Notes under the pieces: model-generated | The model's database searches: none | Told to the model about the DNA's origin: nothing | What the model saw: only the letters and a program-made list of their open reading frames with translations | Position numbers and translations under genes: made by a program | Shown here: positions 1 to 8,636 of the stretch, one piece after another | How the letters are laid out: every line of letters begins with the position of its first letter | Position numbering within the stretch: position 1 is the stretch's first letter | Source: Burkholderia cenocepacia | Lineage (GTDB): Bacteria; Pseudomonadota; Gammaproteobacteria; Burkholderiales; Burkholderiaceae | Direction of reading: 5' to 3' | Length of the DNA: 64,000 nt | Assembly (NCBI RefSeq): GCF_900446215.1 | Contig: NZ_UAQZ01000013.1 | Span: 744,001-808,000 of the forward strand

Positions 1-1006
1 GGTTCGTGATCGACTGCAGGCGCGCGCCGAGCCGGTCGGCCACCGGCCCGACGGTCAGCAGCGGCACGCACAGCCCGACCAGCACGACGCCGCTGATCAG
101 GATCCGCATCCGCACGCGGTTGCTCGATTGCACGAGCTGGATCGCGAGCGCGATCACCCAGCCGCCCCACGTCGAGCGCACGAGACACAGCGCGAACGAT
201 ACGAAGCCGGCCGCCCCGGCGAACCAGCGGATCTTCTGCGGCGCCGCGAACACGAACACCAGCGCGCCCATGATCGCGAACGCGAACGGGCCGGACGAAT
301 TCATCGTGCTGAACACGCGCACGCCGTACGGCACCGGCTCGCCCTGCGAGCCCATGTCCGAGCCGATCATCCACAGCACGTCCCACTGCGGCATCACGAA
401 GTACTGCACGATGCCGTACAGGCCCATCACGAGCATGCCCCACATGAACGTGGACAGCAGCACGTCGCGATACTCGGGATAGTCGCGCGCGTTGACCATG
501 ATGTGAAAGCCGATCAGCACCGGGTACACCCAGTTCGCGAGATCGTAGGTCGCGGCCATCACGCCGCTCGACACGATCCCGACGAGGTACGCATACGCGA
601 GCCCGAACAGCATCAGCAGCACCGGGATGCCGCGCCGCTGCGCGAGCACGCGGTAATGCCTGAGCAGCCCCAGGCCGGCGATCATCGTCACCGCGAGCGG
701 CGCCACCTGGATCAGGCTCGTCGGCGTGAACGCGCCCTTCGACCAGTCGGCCAGGCGACGCACTTCCGGGCTCAGGAACCACACCCACCACATGAAGCCG
801 ACATAGCGCGCCGGGCTCTTGAAATACAGCCAGATGCCGACCGCGATGGCCAGCACCGGGAACGCGAGCGTCAGCACCTTGCCCTGGTGGATGGCGATCA
901 GCGCGGCGGTAAACGTCCACAGCCCAGCCTGGCCGGCCCAGTGCTTCGGCTCGGCGAACCAGCTGCGGGCGCGCGACGGCGCACGTTCGGCGGCAATCGT
1001 ACTCAT
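1..1006 (-). CDS. bceI: cepacian repeat-unit polymerase BceI (C-terminus missing)
   Basis: Polytopic inner-membrane protein, probably the Wzy-like polymerase that joins lipid-linked cepacian repeat units in the periplasm. The ATG at 1006 opens a protein starting MSTIAAERAPSRARSW, followed by many hydrophobic segments, for example LWTFTAALIAIHQ and VTMIAGLGLL. The reading frame runs off the left edge of the window, so at least 335 codons are present and the C-terminus is absent. The start lies 11 bp beyond the stop of bceH, consistent with one leftward operon. The polymerase assignment rests on membrane topology and on the position in the known bce gene order. Wzy proteins have little sequence signature, so the function is inferred from context. 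Confidence 0.8.
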   Translation of the reverse strand, partial: MSTIAAERAPSRARSWFAEPKHWAGQAGLWTFTAALIAIHQGKVLTLAFPVLAIAVGIWLYFKSPARYVGFMWWVWFLSPEVRRLADWSKGAFTPTSLIQVAPLAVTMIAGLGLLRHYRVLAQRRGIPVLLMLFGLAYAYLVGIVSSGVMAATYDLANWVYPVLIGFHIMVNARDYPEYRDVLLSTFMWGMLVMGLYGIVQYFVMPQWDVLWMIGSDMGSQGEPVPYGVRVFSTMNSSGPFAFAIMGALVFVFAAPQKIRWFAGAAGFVSFALCLVRSTWGGWVIALAIQLVQSSNRVRMRILISGVVLVGLCVPLLTVGPVADRLGARLQSITN

Positions 1007-1016
1007 CGATCCGCTC

Positions 1017-2162
1017 TCAGCGCGACGACGGACGCGAATCCGCGAGCGGCATCGCGACGCCGGCCGCCGCGGGCGTGCGGCGCCGGCGCAGCATGTCGCG
1101 CGTGATCCGCACGTGCTGCTCGGCGAACGCCTGCGTGGTCAGGTCGCGCTCGCGCAGGCACGCGGCGGCCGCCCGCGCGCAGTCGAGCGCCGCCACCGGA
1201 TCGGCGACGAAGCGATCGGCGGCCTGACGCATCGCCTGCGCGTCGAACGCCGGCACGTAGGCGGCCGTATCGTGCGGGAAGTAGTCGCTCAGGCCGCCCA
1301 CGTCGGACACGATCATCGGCTTGCCGACGGCTGCCGCCTCGAGCATCACCGTGATGCCGGACGCGTGGAAATTCGGCCGCAGCGGCACGACGATCACGTC
1401 GGCCCACGCGTACAGTTCATGCTGCTTCGCGAGCCCCGACGCGGGGCCGATCTTCACGTTCGGCGCATGCCATTCGCGCGGCACGCGGCGGCGCGTCGCG
1501 AGCCGCACGTCGTAGCGCGCGTCGCCGCCGAACGCGGCGAGGAACGTGCGCCAGTCGCGGTCGCGGTCGTTACCGATCGCCGCGATCCGCAATGGCCGGT
1601 TCGGCGTCCATTGCTGCGGCTCGACCGGCGGGAAATCCTGCGTGTTCAGCCCGTAGTAGACGAACTCGGCGTCGCGTCCGAGATAGCGGCGGCACAGGTC
1701 GGCGTTGTCGCGGGCGAGCGTGGTCAGCGCGTCGGCGCGCGCGATCAGCTTGCGGTACAGCCAGCGGCGCGGGCCGCCGAAGCTGCCCCACTTGTCGAAC
1801 AGCCACACGCTCTGCGCGAGCAGCAGCGGGCGCTTGCCCTGCTCACCGGCGAGCTTCAGGATCAACGCGGCAGCCAGATGCTCCTGCTCGGTATGCGTCC
1901 AGATCACGTCGGTATCGAGCAACGCCGCGCGATTGCGCCACGCATGCACGACGTCGAAGCCGAGCGCCGCCTTCAGCGCGCGGCGCGCGACGCTCACGAC
2001 GCGGTTTTCGGCGCCGTCCTGCGAATAGGTCAGCCGGAATTCGTCGGATTCGGCGTGGTGATAGCCGTACAGGCAGCCGATGTCGTCGCCTTTCCGGTAG
2101 GTACGCGGATCGGCGCCGTGGAACAGATGGACGTGGACTTTCGTTGCAGCCTTCGTGGTCAT
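1017..2162 (-). CDS. bceH: cepacian glycosyltransferase BceH (GT4-type)
   Basis: Cytoplasmic glycosyltransferase of 381 residues with a GT-B fold, expected to add one sugar to the lipid-linked cepacian repeat unit. The C-terminal half carries the usual nucleotide-sugar segment EAAAVGKPMIVSDVGG near residues 290-305 and a YYGLNTQDFPP loop after the first Rossmann domain. The ATG at 2162 is preceded by a strong ribosome-binding site (GGAGGG, 6 bases upstream), which settles the start. It follows bceG by 43 bp and precedes bceI by 10 bp, so the three are probably co-transcribed. The sugar and linkage made cannot be read from the sequence. Confidence 0.88.
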   Translation of the reverse strand: MTTKAATKVHVHLFHGADPRTYRKGDDIGCLYGYHHAESDEFRLTYSQDGAENRVVSVARRALKAALGFDVVHAWRNRAALLDTDVIWTHTEQEHLAAALILKLAGEQGKRPLLLAQSVWLFDKWGSFGGPRRWLYRKLIARADALTTLARDNADLCRRYLGRDAEFVYYGLNTQDFPPVEPQQWTPNRPLRIAAIGNDRDRDWRTFLAAFGGDARYDVRLATRRRVPREWHAPNVKIGPASGLAKQHELYAWADVIVVPLRPNFHASGITVMLEAAAVGKPMIVSDVGGLSDYFPHDTAAYVPAFDAQAMRQAADRFVADPVAALDCARAAAACLRERDLTTQAFAEQHVRITRDMLRRRRTPAAAGVAMPLADSRPSSR

Positions 2163-2205
2163 GCGAGCCCTCCGGAGGGGGCCGCGCGCGGTGCGCGCGG
2201 GCCGT

Positions 2206-3165
2206 TCAAGACGTCACCGGCGGCATCGCCGCACGGTGGGGGGCGAGATTCGTGCGGCGCGCATCGCGCGCGCCGCGGCGCACCGCGCGCCAGTGCGCGA
2301 GCACACGCTCGCGCCGGGCGCCAGGCAGCGACAGCAGCACGTGCGCGAAGCCGGGATAGACGCGCGTACCGACCAGCGTCCACCACCACCACGCGATCTC
2401 GCGCCGCAGCGGCGGCAAATGCTCGCGCAGGATCAGATGCAGGTTGTACGCGCCGTTGCTGATCGCGTTCAGCGACGCGGCATCGCGCCGGTCGTCGTCG
2501 AAGCGCTCGGCCGGGAAGTGATCGACCGCGATCGACGGGTCGTAGACGAGCTTCCAGCCTTCGCGCTGCACGTGCATGCTGAAGCCCATGTCGTTGTGCA
2601 CCTGCGCGCCGGCGCCGCGCAGCCGCGTGTCGAAGCGCAGCCGCTCGATCGCCGCGCGCCGGTAGCTCATGTTCGCGCCCTTGAGCATGTCGACTTCGCG
2701 CGCGCCGCCGACGCCGAGGTGATGATTGCCGACGATCTTGCCGGACAGCGTGAGCTGGCCGACGAGCTCTCTCGATTCGTCGAGCACGCGGCCTTTCTCG
2801 TGCACCCAGTCGCGTCCGCCGACCGCGCCCACGCGCGGATCGGACAGGAACGCGGCTTCGATGCGCGCGAGCCAGTCGGGACGCGGCGCCGCATCGTCGT
2901 CGGTGATCGCAACGATGTCGCCGTTCGCCGAGTCGAGCCCCTTGTTCAGCGCGGCGACCTGCCCCGGCACGTCAACCGGCACGAGGCGCAGCGGCAGCGC
3001 GCCGCCGACCGCCGGATCGGCGAGCCGTTCGTGCGTCGCGTCGTCCTCCGGGCGCGCGACGACGATCACCTCGTCGGGCAGCCGCTGCTGCCGCTGCAGC
3101 GCCAACAGGCAGCGCGCGAGGTCGGCGGGACGCCGATAGGTCGGAACGAGCACGGAAATTTTCAT
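2206..3165 (-). CDS. bceG: cepacian glycosyltransferase BceG (GT2)
   Basis: Family 2 glycosyltransferase of 319 residues that should transfer a sugar to the growing cepacian unit at the inner face of the membrane. It begins MKISVLVPTYRRPADLARC, a standard GT2 N-terminus. The DXD-like metal-binding motif appears as IVAITDDDAAPRPDW near residue 90. The same frame stays open far upstream through the antisense of bceF, but the true start is the ATG at 3165, where GT2 homology begins and a GAGAACCTCGA stretch precedes the codon. A 12-bp perfect hairpin lies between this gene and bceF. Confidence 0.9.
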   Translation of the reverse strand: MKISVLVPTYRRPADLARCLLALQRQQRLPDEVIVVARPEDDATHERLADPAVGGALPLRLVPVDVPGQVAALNKGLDSANGDIVAITDDDAAPRPDWLARIEAAFLSDPRVGAVGGRDWVHEKGRVLDESRELVGQLTLSGKIVGNHHLGVGGAREVDMLKGANMSYRRAAIERLRFDTRLRGAGAQVHNDMGFSMHVQREGWKLVYDPSIAVDHFPAERFDDDRRDAASLNAISNGAYNLHLILREHLPPLRREIAWWWWTLVGTRVYPGFAHVLLSLPGARRERVLAHWRAVRRGARDARRTNLAPHRAAMPPVTS

Positions 3166-3183
3166 TCGAGGTTCTCCAGTCGG

Positions 3184-3212
3184 CCGGGCCGGCGCGCGTA
3201 GCGCCGGCCCGG
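3184..3212 (-). terminator. GC hairpin between bceF and bceG
   Basis: A perfect 12-bp inverted repeat (CCGGGCCGGCGC, 5-base loop, matching arm) sits 19 bases upstream of the bceG start and just after the bceF stop. No U-tract follows on the minus strand, so full intrinsic termination is unlikely. It may attenuate read-through or stabilise the upstream mRNA end. Confidence 0.5.
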
Positions 3213-3227
3213 TTTCGCGCGACCCGG

Positions 3228-5453
3228 TCACGCGCTCAGGTATTCGTGCACGGCCGCATAGCCGCGGCCGTAGCCGCGCGCCTTCGGCGGCACGCCATTG
3301 AAGATCCCGCCTTCCAGATCGACGCCCGCGGTGCGCAGGCGCTTGATCGCATCGGCGATCTCGCCTTCGGTATGCATGCCCGAGCGCAGCACGAGGAAGG
3401 TCGAACCGGCCATGCGGCCGATGATGGTCGCGTCGGTCACCGCCAGCACCGGCGGCGAATCGATCAGCACGACGTCGTAGCGCTTGCCGAGCCCTTCGAG
3501 GTATTGCGGCAGGCGCGTCGACATCAGCAGCTCCGACGGGTTCGGCGGACGCGTGCCGGCCGAGATGAACGACAGGCCCTGCACCGGCGTCTCGCGCACG
3601 GCATCCTCGAGCGCCGATTGATCGCTCAGCAGCTCCGACAGGCCCGGCTGCACGGTGAGGCCGAAGTAGCGGTCGAGCATCCCGCGCCGCATGTCGGCGT
3701 CGATCAGCAGCACGCGCTTGCCCGAATGCGCGAGCAGCACCGCGAGGTTGACCGTCAGGAAGCTCTTGCCGATGCCCGGCGTCGGGCCGGTCAGCACGAT
3801 CACGCGGTTCTTCGCGTCCATCATCGCGAACTGCATCGCGGTGCGCAGGCTGCGCATGCTTTCGACGCTCAGGTCCTTCGGCCGCAGGCTCGCGAGAATC
3901 GGCCGCGCACGGCTGCCGCCCTTCTCCGCCGCCGCGTCGAGCTTCACCTGCTCGGCGCTTTGCGGCACCAGCCCGTACAGCGGCAGGTTGAACGCGCGCT
4001 CGATGCGGTCCGGATCCTCGATGCCCTGGAACAGGTTGCGACGCAGGAACACGACGCCGGTGCCAAGGATCAGCCCGAGGAACACGGCGGCCGACAGGAT
4101 CAGCACCTTCTTCGGCTTGACCGGCGCGCCCGGACGCAGCGCCGAATCGATCAGGTGGATGTTGCCGCCCGTGCCGGCCTTCTGCACCGACAGTTCCTGC
4201 ACGCGGTTCAGCAGCAGCACGTAGATGTCCTCGGCGACCTTCGCGTCGCGCTGGAGCTGGACGGCCTTCACCTCGGTCGCCGGCAGGCTGCGGAAGCGGT
4301 TGCTGAACTTGTCCTTTTCGCCCTGCAGCTCCGCGAGCTGCTGCTTCGCGGCGATCACCATCGGGTGCGAATCGGTGAAGCGCTGCGCGAGCGACGCGAG
4401 CTGCAGGCGCTGCGCGGCGATCTGCTGCTCGTACTGCACGCTGCCTTCGAGGTAGACCTTCGCCTCGTCGCTCGCGTTGATCGAGCCCGACGTGCGCTGG
4501 TATTGCGTGAGCGCGGCCTCCGCGCGTTCGAGGTCGGCCTTCAGGCGCGGCTCCTCGCCCTTCAGGAAGTCGAGCATCTTGGTCGCTTCGGCCTGCTTCG
4601 CGACCACGTGCTGGTTCAGGTACGACTGCGCGAGCGCGTTCGCGATCGCGGCGGTCTGGTCCGGGTCCTTGCCTTCGAGCGAGATCTGCACGACGCCGGT
4701 CTGCTTGCCCTGCTCGCTCACCTGGATACCGGCCTGGAACCCGCTGATCGCGTCGAGATCGTTGTAGCGAACCACCGTGAATTGCGTGCCGGGGCGCGCG
4801 ACGAGCTTCTGCACGAGCAGCGTCACGCCGCCGCCCTGCGCCGATTCGCCGACGCGGCCCGCCAGCAGCCGCGTGCCGTTCTCGTCGACCAGCGAATAGG
4901 TGCCGTTCGGGCCGGCCGTCAGCGTCAGCTTCTTGCCTTCGAGCGCCGGCACGACGTTGATCGTGTCGATGTCGGCGACTTCGCCGCCCCACGCATACGA
5001 TTTCAGGCCGAGCCACGGCCGCGACGGCGTGCCCGGCGTCGCGAGGCGCGCGGCGAGGCTGCCGATCACCGGCAGCGTCTTCGGCGCGACCGTGAAGTTC
5101 AGCTTGAACTGGTCGACGACCGGCGCGACGACGCCGCGGCTCTTGATGATCTCGATTTCCGCGTCGGTCGGCGCCTGCTGCGGGCCGCTGTTGATCGACG
5201 CGCCCGTCTGCGTCTGCGTGAGCGCCTGCGACGTGTTGTCGTTGCCCTCGACCCGCACGTGCACGTCCGCCTGGTAGACCGGCTTCGCGATGAAGCAGTA
5301 GAGGCCGGCGAGCGCGACGACCGTCACCGCGATGCCGAGCAGCAGCCAGATGTCGTCCATGATGACCTGGAGCAACTGGCCGAGGACGACGTCCTCTTCC
5401 TCGGTCTTCGCGGTCAGGTCCGCGTAGGAGTGTTTCGCTTGCGTGTTCACCAT
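3228..5453 (-). CDS. bceF: BY-kinase / polysaccharide co-polymerase BceF
   Basis: Bacterial tyrosine autokinase of the Wzc type, 741 residues, controlling chain length and export of cepacian. The N-terminal Wzz-like part has a membrane helix near residues 35-55 (IWLLLGIAVTVVALAGLYCF), a large periplasmic region with coiled coil, and a second helix near 450-470 (VLILSAAVFLGLILGTGVVF). The cytoplasmic kinase domain has Walker A GPTPGIGKS at 556-564, Walker A' VLLIDADMRRG near 581 and Walker B VVLIDSPP near 661. A C-terminal tyrosine cluster (Y728, Y732, Y738) is the expected autophosphorylation site. Kinase and membrane adaptor are fused in one chain, as in Proteobacteria. It sits with its predicted phosphatase bceD and export gene bceE. 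Confidence 0.95.
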   Translation of the reverse strand: MVNTQAKHSYADLTAKTEEEDVVLGQLLQVIMDDIWLLLGIAVTVVALAGLYCFIAKPVYQADVHVRVEGNDNTSQALTQTQTGASINSGPQQAPTDAEIEIIKSRGVVAPVVDQFKLNFTVAPKTLPVIGSLAARLATPGTPSRPWLGLKSYAWGGEVADIDTINVVPALEGKKLTLTAGPNGTYSLVDENGTRLLAGRVGESAQGGGVTLLVQKLVARPGTQFTVVRYNDLDAISGFQAGIQVSEQGKQTGVVQISLEGKDPDQTAAIANALAQSYLNQHVVAKQAEATKMLDFLKGEEPRLKADLERAEAALTQYQRTSGSINASDEAKVYLEGSVQYEQQIAAQRLQLASLAQRFTDSHPMVIAAKQQLAELQGEKDKFSNRFRSLPATEVKAVQLQRDAKVAEDIYVLLLNRVQELSVQKAGTGGNIHLIDSALRPGAPVKPKKVLILSAAVFLGLILGTGVVFLRRNLFQGIEDPDRIERAFNLPLYGLVPQSAEQVKLDAAAEKGGSRARPILASLRPKDLSVESMRSLRTAMQFAMMDAKNRVIVLTGPTPGIGKSFLTVNLAVLLAHSGKRVLLIDADMRRGMLDRYFGLTVQPGLSELLSDQSALEDAVRETPVQGLSFISAGTRPPNPSELLMSTRLPQYLEGLGKRYDVVLIDSPPVLAVTDATIIGRMAGSTFLVLRSGMHTEGEIADAIKRLRTAGVDLEGGIFNGVPPKARGYGRGYAAVHEYLSA

Positions 5454-5503
5454 TCGTTCCCGCTTGAGTGGTGCCGGGGGGCGGACGCCACCCCGGCGGG
5501 CTA

Positions 5504-6682
5504 TCAGCGCGTGATTTGCCGCATGTAGAAGATCGTCTGGATCGTCGGCAGCACCTGCTGCAGCACGCGGTTGAACTGCACCGAGCTGGCCGTGCTGACG
5601 TAGACGACGTCGAGCGGTTGAAGCGGGAAGCGACTCGACAGCATCAGCGCGTCGGGCTGCGTCATGTCGAGACGGAACACTTCAGGCTTCGTCGGGTTGT
5701 CGCGCATCCCGCGCATCACGTAGATCTTGCGCGGGTTCGCATCGGTGTCGAGAATCCCGCCGCCCGCGGTCAGCGCATCGGCGATGGTCAGCCGGCCCTT
5801 GAGCATCGGCACCGTGACCGGCGTCTTGACCTCGCCCATGATGAACACGCGGCTGTCGCTGCGGTCCGGCACGTTGACGATGTCGCCCGGCTGCAGCATC
5901 ACGTTCTGCTTCACTTCGCCGCGATCGAGCACGCCGTTCGCGTCGAGCGTGTACAGCTTGCCGTCGCGCGTCAGGCGCACGCGCTGGAGGTCGGCCTCGG
6001 CGGTCGAACCGCCCGAGCGCGAGATCGCGTCGACGAGCGTGAGCGGCACGTCGCTCACCGCGAGCGGGCCCGGCTGCTTGACCTCGCCCGTCACCTGCAC
6101 CTTCTGGCTGCGGAACGACAGCACGCGCACGTCGAGCTGCGGATTCTTCACGTAGCGCGCGAGGCTGGACGCCATCTCGTCGCGGATCTGCGCGACCGTC
6201 TTGCCCGCCACGCGGATGCGGCCGACGAACGGGAAGAAGATCGTGCCGTCGGCGGCGACCGTCTGGCCGTACGGATCGGCCTGGCCCGGCAGCGCGGTCG
6301 TATACGGCTGCTGCAGCGCGCCCGCGACCGATTGCGTCGTGTTGCCGCCGCTCGAGAACGACTGGCCCTGCGGCGTCGTCAGCTCCGGGTGATCCCACAC
6401 GGTGACGCCGAGGATGTCCTGCGGGCCGACGCGATACGTGTACTGCGACGGATCGGTGTAACGTCCCGGCGGCAGCGGGTGATCGACCTGCGCTTTCTGC
6501 AGCTGGTCCATCACCACTTTGGCGTCGATGTAATGAACCGGATAGGTTTCGGCCGCTTCCTGCCGGCCTTCGTCCTTCAGGTTCGACGAGTCGAGGTAGT
6601 TGCCGGGCGCGGTTGCACAGGCTGACAGGAAAGTCGTCAGCGCGACGGCAAGCGCCACCGGGCGCATCGGGCGTTTCAGCAT
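5504..6682 (-). CDS. bceE: outer-membrane polysaccharide export lipoprotein BceE
   Basis: Wza-type outer-membrane polysaccharide export lipoprotein of 392 residues that would form the cepacian exit channel. The N-terminus MLKRPMRPVALAVALTTFL leads into the lipobox LSAC, giving a lipidated cysteine. The polysaccharide-export domain begins at YRVGPQDILGVTVWDHPEL, followed by SLBB-type repeats (VQVTGEVKQPGPLAV and VFIMGEVKTPVTVPM). An in-frame ATG at 6697 would add five residues, but AAGGA lies directly against it, so the ATG at 6682 fits better. The start overlaps the end of bceD by 7 bp, suggesting translational coupling. Confidence 0.93.
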   Translation of the reverse strand: MLKRPMRPVALAVALTTFLSACATAPGNYLDSSNLKDEGRQEAAETYPVHYIDAKVVMDQLQKAQVDHPLPPGRYTDPSQYTYRVGPQDILGVTVWDHPELTTPQGQSFSSGGNTTQSVAGALQQPYTTALPGQADPYGQTVAADGTIFFPFVGRIRVAGKTVAQIRDEMASSLARYVKNPQLDVRVLSFRSQKVQVTGEVKQPGPLAVSDVPLTLVDAISRSGGSTAEADLQRVRLTRDGKLYTLDANGVLDRGEVKQNVMLQPGDIVNVPDRSDSRVFIMGEVKTPVTVPMLKGRLTIADALTAGGGILDTDANPRKIYVMRGMRDNPTKPEVFRLDMTQPDALMLSSRFPLQPLDVVYVSTASSVQFNRVLQQVLPTIQTIFYMRQITR

Positions 6683-7119
6683 AGTTTCTGTAGCCATCCT
6701 TGAACCAGACGTTCGATCAGTGAGTAGCTCTCGCGGTAGTCGGCCTCCGGGCCGCCGTGCGGGTCCGCAATTTCGGCCCCTTCCCACTTGCCGAGCAGGT
6801 GAACCTTGCCGCGCGCGAACGGATCGACCGCTTCGACGGCCGCGATCTGTCGGCGCTCGCTGACGAGAATCAGGTCGGCGTCGCGCACGATCCGGCGCGA
6901 CAGCCGCCGCGAGCGGTGGGTCGTCGCATCGACGCCGCGCTCGGCCAGCAGTTGCCGCATCACCGGATCGATGCCGTCGCCGTCGTTCGCGTGCACGCCG
7001 GCCGAGTGGAACGTCGGACGCGGGCCGCCGCGCGACGCGGCGTGCGACTTGAACAGCATTTCCGCCGCCGGGCTGCGGCAGACGTTCGCGTGGCAGACGA
7101 TCAGGATGTTCCGGAACAT
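6676..7119 (-). CDS. bceD: low-molecular-weight protein tyrosine phosphatase BceD
   Basis: Low-molecular-weight protein tyrosine phosphatase of 147 residues, expected to dephosphorylate the autokinase BceF and so set its cycling during export. The catalytic P-loop C(X)5R is near the N-terminus as CHANVCRSP, with the nucleophilic cysteine at residue 9. The general-acid region is in the C-terminal third around EIADPHGGPEADYRES, where the DP pair is the candidate acid. The length is normal for the family. It lies between bceC and bceE, and the phosphatase-exporter-kinase order matches other Wzx/Wzy exopolysaccharide loci. Confidence 0.93.
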   Translation of the reverse strand: MFRNILIVCHANVCRSPAAEMLFKSHAASRGGPRPTFHSAGVHANDGDGIDPVMRQLLAERGVDATTHRSRRLSRRIVRDADLILVSERRQIAAVEAVDPFARGKVHLLGKWEGAEIADPHGGPEADYRESYSLIERLVQGWLQKLC

Positions 7120-7149
7120 GGCGTCTCGTAACGAGTGACGGAAAACGGG

Positions 7150-8562
7150 TTACGCGCTGGCGCGCGCGGCGCCCGGCACGCGGGCGGCGACCGCCTGGCG
7201 CGAGCCCGGCCGCCCGATCGGGTGATACTCGATGCCCTGCTCGCTCATCGTCTCCGGCTCGTACAGGTTGCGGCCGTCGAAGATCACCGGCGTCTTCCAC
7301 AGGCGGCCGAGCGCGACGAAGTCGGGGCTCTTGAACGCCTTCCATTCGGTGACGATCACGAGCGCGTCGGCGTCGCGCGCGGCCTGCGCCTCGTCGTCGA
7401 CGAAGGTGAGGCGTTCGAGCCAGCTCGGGTGATCGGCCAGATCGAGCGCGATCACGCGGCGCGCTTCCTGCTGCGCGACCGGGTCGTACGCGGCGACGCG
7501 CGCGCCGCGCGACAGCAGCTCGGCGATCAGCTCGCGGCTCGGCGCCTCGCGCATGTCGTCGGTGTTCGGCTTGAACGCGAGGCCCCACAGCGCGAACGTG
7601 CGGCCGCTCAGGTCCTCGCCGAAGCGCGCGACGATCTTGTCGGCGAGCACGCGCTTTTGCGTCGCGTTGACCGACGACACAGCTTTCAGGATCTGCAGCG
7701 ACTGGCCGTGCTCGTCGGCCGTGCGGATCAGCGCCTCGACGTCCTTCGGGAAGCACGAGCCGCCGTAGCCGCAGCCGGCGTACAGGAAGTGGTAGCCGAT
7801 GCGCGGATCGGAGCCGATCCCGCGGCGCACGGCCTCGATGTCCGCGCCGAAACGGTCGGCGAGGTTCGCCAGCTCGTTCATGAACGAGATGCGCGTCGCG
7901 AGCATCGCATTCGCCGCGTACTTCGTGAACTCGGCCGAGCGCACGTCCATGTACAGCGTGCGCTCGTGATTGCGGTTGAACGGCGCGTAGAGCTTCTTCA
8001 TCAGCTCGCGGGCGCGCTCGCCCGGCACGTCGTCGTCGCAGCCGATCACGATGCGGTCCGGCCGCGTGAAATCGTCGACGGCCGCGCCTTCCTTCAGGAA
8101 TTCCGGATTCGACACGACCGAGAACATCTGGTCGCCGCCGCGCTTCGCGAGCTCCTCGGCGACCGCCGCGCGCACGCGCTCGGCCGTGCCGACCGGCACC
8201 GTCGACTTGTCGACGATCACCTTGAAGCCGGTCATGTAGCGGCCGATGTTGCGCGCCGCCGCGAGCACGTACTGCAGGTCGGCCGAACCGTCCTCGTCGG
8301 GCGGCGTGCCGACCGCGATGAACTGCACGTCGCCGTGCGCAACCGCGGCCTCGATGTCGGTCGAGAAGCGCAGGCGGCCGGCCGAACGGTTGCGCGCGAT
8401 GACTTCCTTCAGGCCCGGCTCGTGGATCGGCACGCCGCCGTCGTTCAGGATGTCGATCTTCGCCTGGTCGACGTCGAGACAGAACACGTCGTGCCCGATG
8501 TCGGCGAGACAGGCGCCGGTGACAAGCCCTACGTAACCGCTGCCGATGATAGTCAGATTCAT
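7150..8562 (-). CDS. bceC: UDP-glucose 6-dehydrogenase BceC
   Basis: UDP-glucose 6-dehydrogenase of 470 residues, oxidising UDP-glucose to UDP-glucuronate with NAD+ to supply the glucuronic acid of cepacian. It starts with the dinucleotide-binding motif MNLTIIGSGYVGLVTGACLA. The catalytic cysteine is C270 in GCGYGGSCFPKD. Supporting lysine and asparagine residues lie in EFTKYAANAM, and the C-terminal UDP-binding region in LWGLAFKPNTDDMREAPS. The ATG at 8562 has AAGGGG upstream. Its frame is open far beyond the start because bceB is frameshifted into it; this is not a real fusion. Length and motifs are complete, so the gene looks functional. Confidence 0.95.
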   Translation of the reverse strand: MNLTIIGSGYVGLVTGACLADIGHDVFCLDVDQAKIDILNDGGVPIHEPGLKEVIARNRSAGRLRFSTDIEAAVAHGDVQFIAVGTPPDEDGSADLQYVLAAARNIGRYMTGFKVIVDKSTVPVGTAERVRAAVAEELAKRGGDQMFSVVSNPEFLKEGAAVDDFTRPDRIVIGCDDDVPGERARELMKKLYAPFNRNHERTLYMDVRSAEFTKYAANAMLATRISFMNELANLADRFGADIEAVRRGIGSDPRIGYHFLYAGCGYGGSCFPKDVEALIRTADEHGQSLQILKAVSSVNATQKRVLADKIVARFGEDLSGRTFALWGLAFKPNTDDMREAPSRELIAELLSRGARVAAYDPVAQQEARRVIALDLADHPSWLERLTFVDDEAQAARDADALVIVTEWKAFKSPDFVALGRLWKTPVIFDGRNLYEPETMSEQGIEYHPIGRPGSRQAVAARVPGAARASA

Positions 8563-8636
8563 GATGTGTCGGACCCCTTGACCAATGATTCGAAATTCGT
8601 AAAACCGGAATGCCTGCGTGACGCAGCGCGTCGGTG

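Noticed and set aside
3246..5528. Very long plus-strand open frame (760 codons) opposite bceF
   Set aside because: It is rich in Arg, His and Ala with no domain, and lies antisense to an unmistakable tyrosine autokinase. It is a by-product of high GC at third positions.
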